Shown: in pieces, positions 33,653 through 34,501 of the stretch
How the letters are laid out: each line of letters starts with the position of its first letter
How positions within the stretch are numbered: position 1 is the first letter of the stretch
Source: Gammaproteobacteria bacterium bin55
GTDB lineage: Bacteria > Pseudomonadota > Gammaproteobacteria > Pseudomonadales > Azotimanducaceae
Length of the DNA: 34,501 nucleotides
Direction of reading: 5' to 3'
Assembly: GCA_002238665.1 (NCBI GenBank)
Contig: MPMU01000020.1
Location: forward strand, 1-34,501
Notes under the pieces: model-generated
The model's input: only the letters and a program-made list of their open reading frames with translations
Database searches by the model: none
Told to the model about the DNA's origin: nothing
Program-made: the position numbers and the translations under genes

Positions 33653-33997
33653 GTGAGAGGGTGTACGACAAATATTGATTTCATAAATTTCTTCAGATCA
33701 ACTTTGCAAGGTTATCGAGAGAAAAACCGTGCACTCATGGACTATCCGCGATGCCGTCGTGAAGGACTACCATGTGCCTTGTCGCGGCTGGAGAGCGCAT
33801 GTAAGAACGTTGCCGGTGCTCCAAAGAAGCGAGGTGGCATGCGGCGGACGGTACAAGGGACGAACGCGATCTTAGCTCTACGATGTAGCATTAAGAGCGG
33901 GCATTTGGACGGCTATTTCGATCGCGTTAGGAAGGCGGTCGCACACGAACTGCGGGCAATCGCTACGAATCCAGTTGATAGTGCTATCCCTGCGTAG
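33653..33997 (+). pseudogene. Transposase C-terminal remnant, ISKra4-like
   Basis: An open frame of 114 codons, of which residues about 21-104 look like the end of an ISKra4-type transposase: YREKNRALMDYPRCRREGLP, then ESACKNVAGAPKKRGGM (47-63) and GTNAILALRCSIKSG (69-83). In intact relatives the middle reads G-S-G-x-V-E-x-A-C-K; here that Gly-Ser-Gly has decayed to ALSR. The N-terminal four fifths of the transposase are missing and the GTG at 33653 is not a real start. It is a decayed insertion sequence, with no terminal repeats recognised on either side. Confidence 0.65.
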
Positions 33998-34388
33998 CGG
34001 ATATTCAACAAGATTTGTCGTACACTCGGGCTCTTACATCAAGTCACTTGCGTTATACGGGACCGTTTACTACGCATTGTGAACCTAGCCTTGTGTAAGC
34101 AAAAGAGGTAACTACCCAGAACGAGTAAAACGTGTGTTGTACAAAACTGAGAATTCAGAATCGCTACCGCAAGTAACCCACGCAAAACGAACCGTTCTGT
34201 ACCTTGATGCATTCAAGATTATTCGTTAAAATCAGATCATAAAATATGTGAGCATTTACTACCTACGAACTTTCGTTCACTAAAATAAAACTGTTTAACA
34301 GTACACTAATACTCAATCAAGTTTGCAAGCAATTTTGACCTGATTTGAGTTGGTCATAACCTAGAATCAATACATAGGAGTAACAATA
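33998..34388. other. 391-base AT-rich stretch without a gene
   Basis: No reading frame of note. The right half holds several dyads: GAAC TTTC GTTC (34267-34278), ACTGTT T AACAGT (34290-34302, perfect) and TGACC ... GGTCA (34336-34340 / 34352-34356) overlapping a TTGACC that could be a -35 element. AGGAG (34376-34380) is the ribosome site of the next gene. It probably holds the promoter and operators of that gene. Confidence 0.45.
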
Positions 34389-34501
34389 ATGGAAGCGGAG
34401 CAAATAGTGCCATTCAATCCCATCTTAGCTACCAGGAAATTCAGGGAATCTGGATTCGAGGAGAATCAGGCAGAAGAGTTATCTAATCAAATAAACAATG
34501 C
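34389..34501 (+). CDS. DUF1640-like coiled-coil protein, N-terminus only
   Basis: The first 37 codons of a gene cut by the window end. ATG at 34389 with AGGAG eight bases upstream. The translation FNPILATRKFRESGF followed by EENQAEELSNQINNA matches the start of DUF1640 (CCDC90/MCUR1-like) proteins, which typically read F-D-T-L-x-F-x-x-x-L-x-x-A-G-F-x-x-x-Q-A-E-A-L and continue into a long coiled coil with a C-terminal membrane anchor. The bacterial function is unknown. Only the N-terminus can be judged. Confidence 0.65.
   Translation, partial: MEAEQIVPFNPILATRKFRESGFEENQAEELSNQINN

Noticed and set aside
34266..34278. CGAAC-N4-GTTC as a true LexA site
   Set aside because: This is the Gram-positive LexA core; gammaproteobacteria use CTGT-N8-ACAG. 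One short match in 34 kb may be chance, so it is reported only as a dyad.
34290..34302. CTGTTTAACAG as a gammaproteobacterial LexA box
   Set aside because: The half-sites CTGT and ACAG are separated by three bases, not eight.

Overview
The window reads as chromosomal DNA of a Gram-negative, probably marine or host-associated gammaproteobacterium. The reasons are two TonB-dependent outer-membrane receptors with signal peptides, a glutaminyl-tRNA synthetase very like the E. coli enzyme, a Lon protease whose Walker A lysine and Ser/Lys dyad fall at the same residue numbers as in E. coli, ApaG, a dimeric all-alpha dUTPase, and an enrichment in acyl-CoA dehydrogenases, phytanoyl-CoA dioxygenase-like enzymes and carboxyltransferases. 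This is inference from gene content; no rRNA or tRNA gene was seen. Non-ATG starts are common (GTG for glnS, the dehydratase, Gfo/Idh/MocA, the metal receptor, ApaG and the kinase; TTG for the GST).

Left edge (1-1.6 kb): the terminus of an IS21-family element whose istA carries an in-frame stop, followed by a stand-alone nucleotidyltransferase-HEPN fusion that resembles a MNT/HEPN toxin-antitoxin pair in one polypeptide. 1.9-9.4 kb, all minus strand: a large TonB-dependent receptor, an FAD monooxygenase and a small membrane protein (possible operon), then an NADPH-dependent MDR reductase and a secreted transglutaminase-like protease. 9.4-13.7 kb, plus strand: glnS, a PLP-dependent threonine/serine dehydratase and a POT peptide transporter, probably co-transcribed. 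13.7-17.4 kb, minus strand: a catabolic-looking operon of a small beta-rich protein, an acyl-CoA carboxyltransferase, a GST-like protein and a VOC/glyoxalase-like protein.

17.7-23.2 kb: a PD-(D/E)XK-like protein with a winged helix (DUF8091-like), lon with a convincing sigma-32 type heat-shock promoter, and two tightly coupled acyl-CoA dehydrogenases that probably form a heteromer. 23.3-27.5 kb, plus strand: dUTPase, then a Gfo/Idh/MocA oxidoreductase directly abutting a ZnuD-like TonB receptor with three His/Asp/Glu-rich segments, ending in a clear intrinsic terminator. 27.6-33.5 kb: two phytanoyl-CoA dioxygenase-like enzymes, a Nudix hydrolase, a class III aminotransferase, apaG and an ACAD10/11-type acyl-CoA kinase-like protein. 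Right edge: a degenerate ISKra4-like transposase fragment, a 391-base AT-rich non-coding stretch with several dyads, and the start of a DUF1640-like coiled-coil gene cut by the window end.

Most of the window is housekeeping and lipid/xenobiotic metabolism. The parts least explained by standard annotation are the NT-HEPN fusion beside the IS21 remnant, the nuclease-like protein beside lon, the orphan carboxyltransferase with its abutting 99-residue partner, and the metal receptor translationally coupled to an oxidoreductase.
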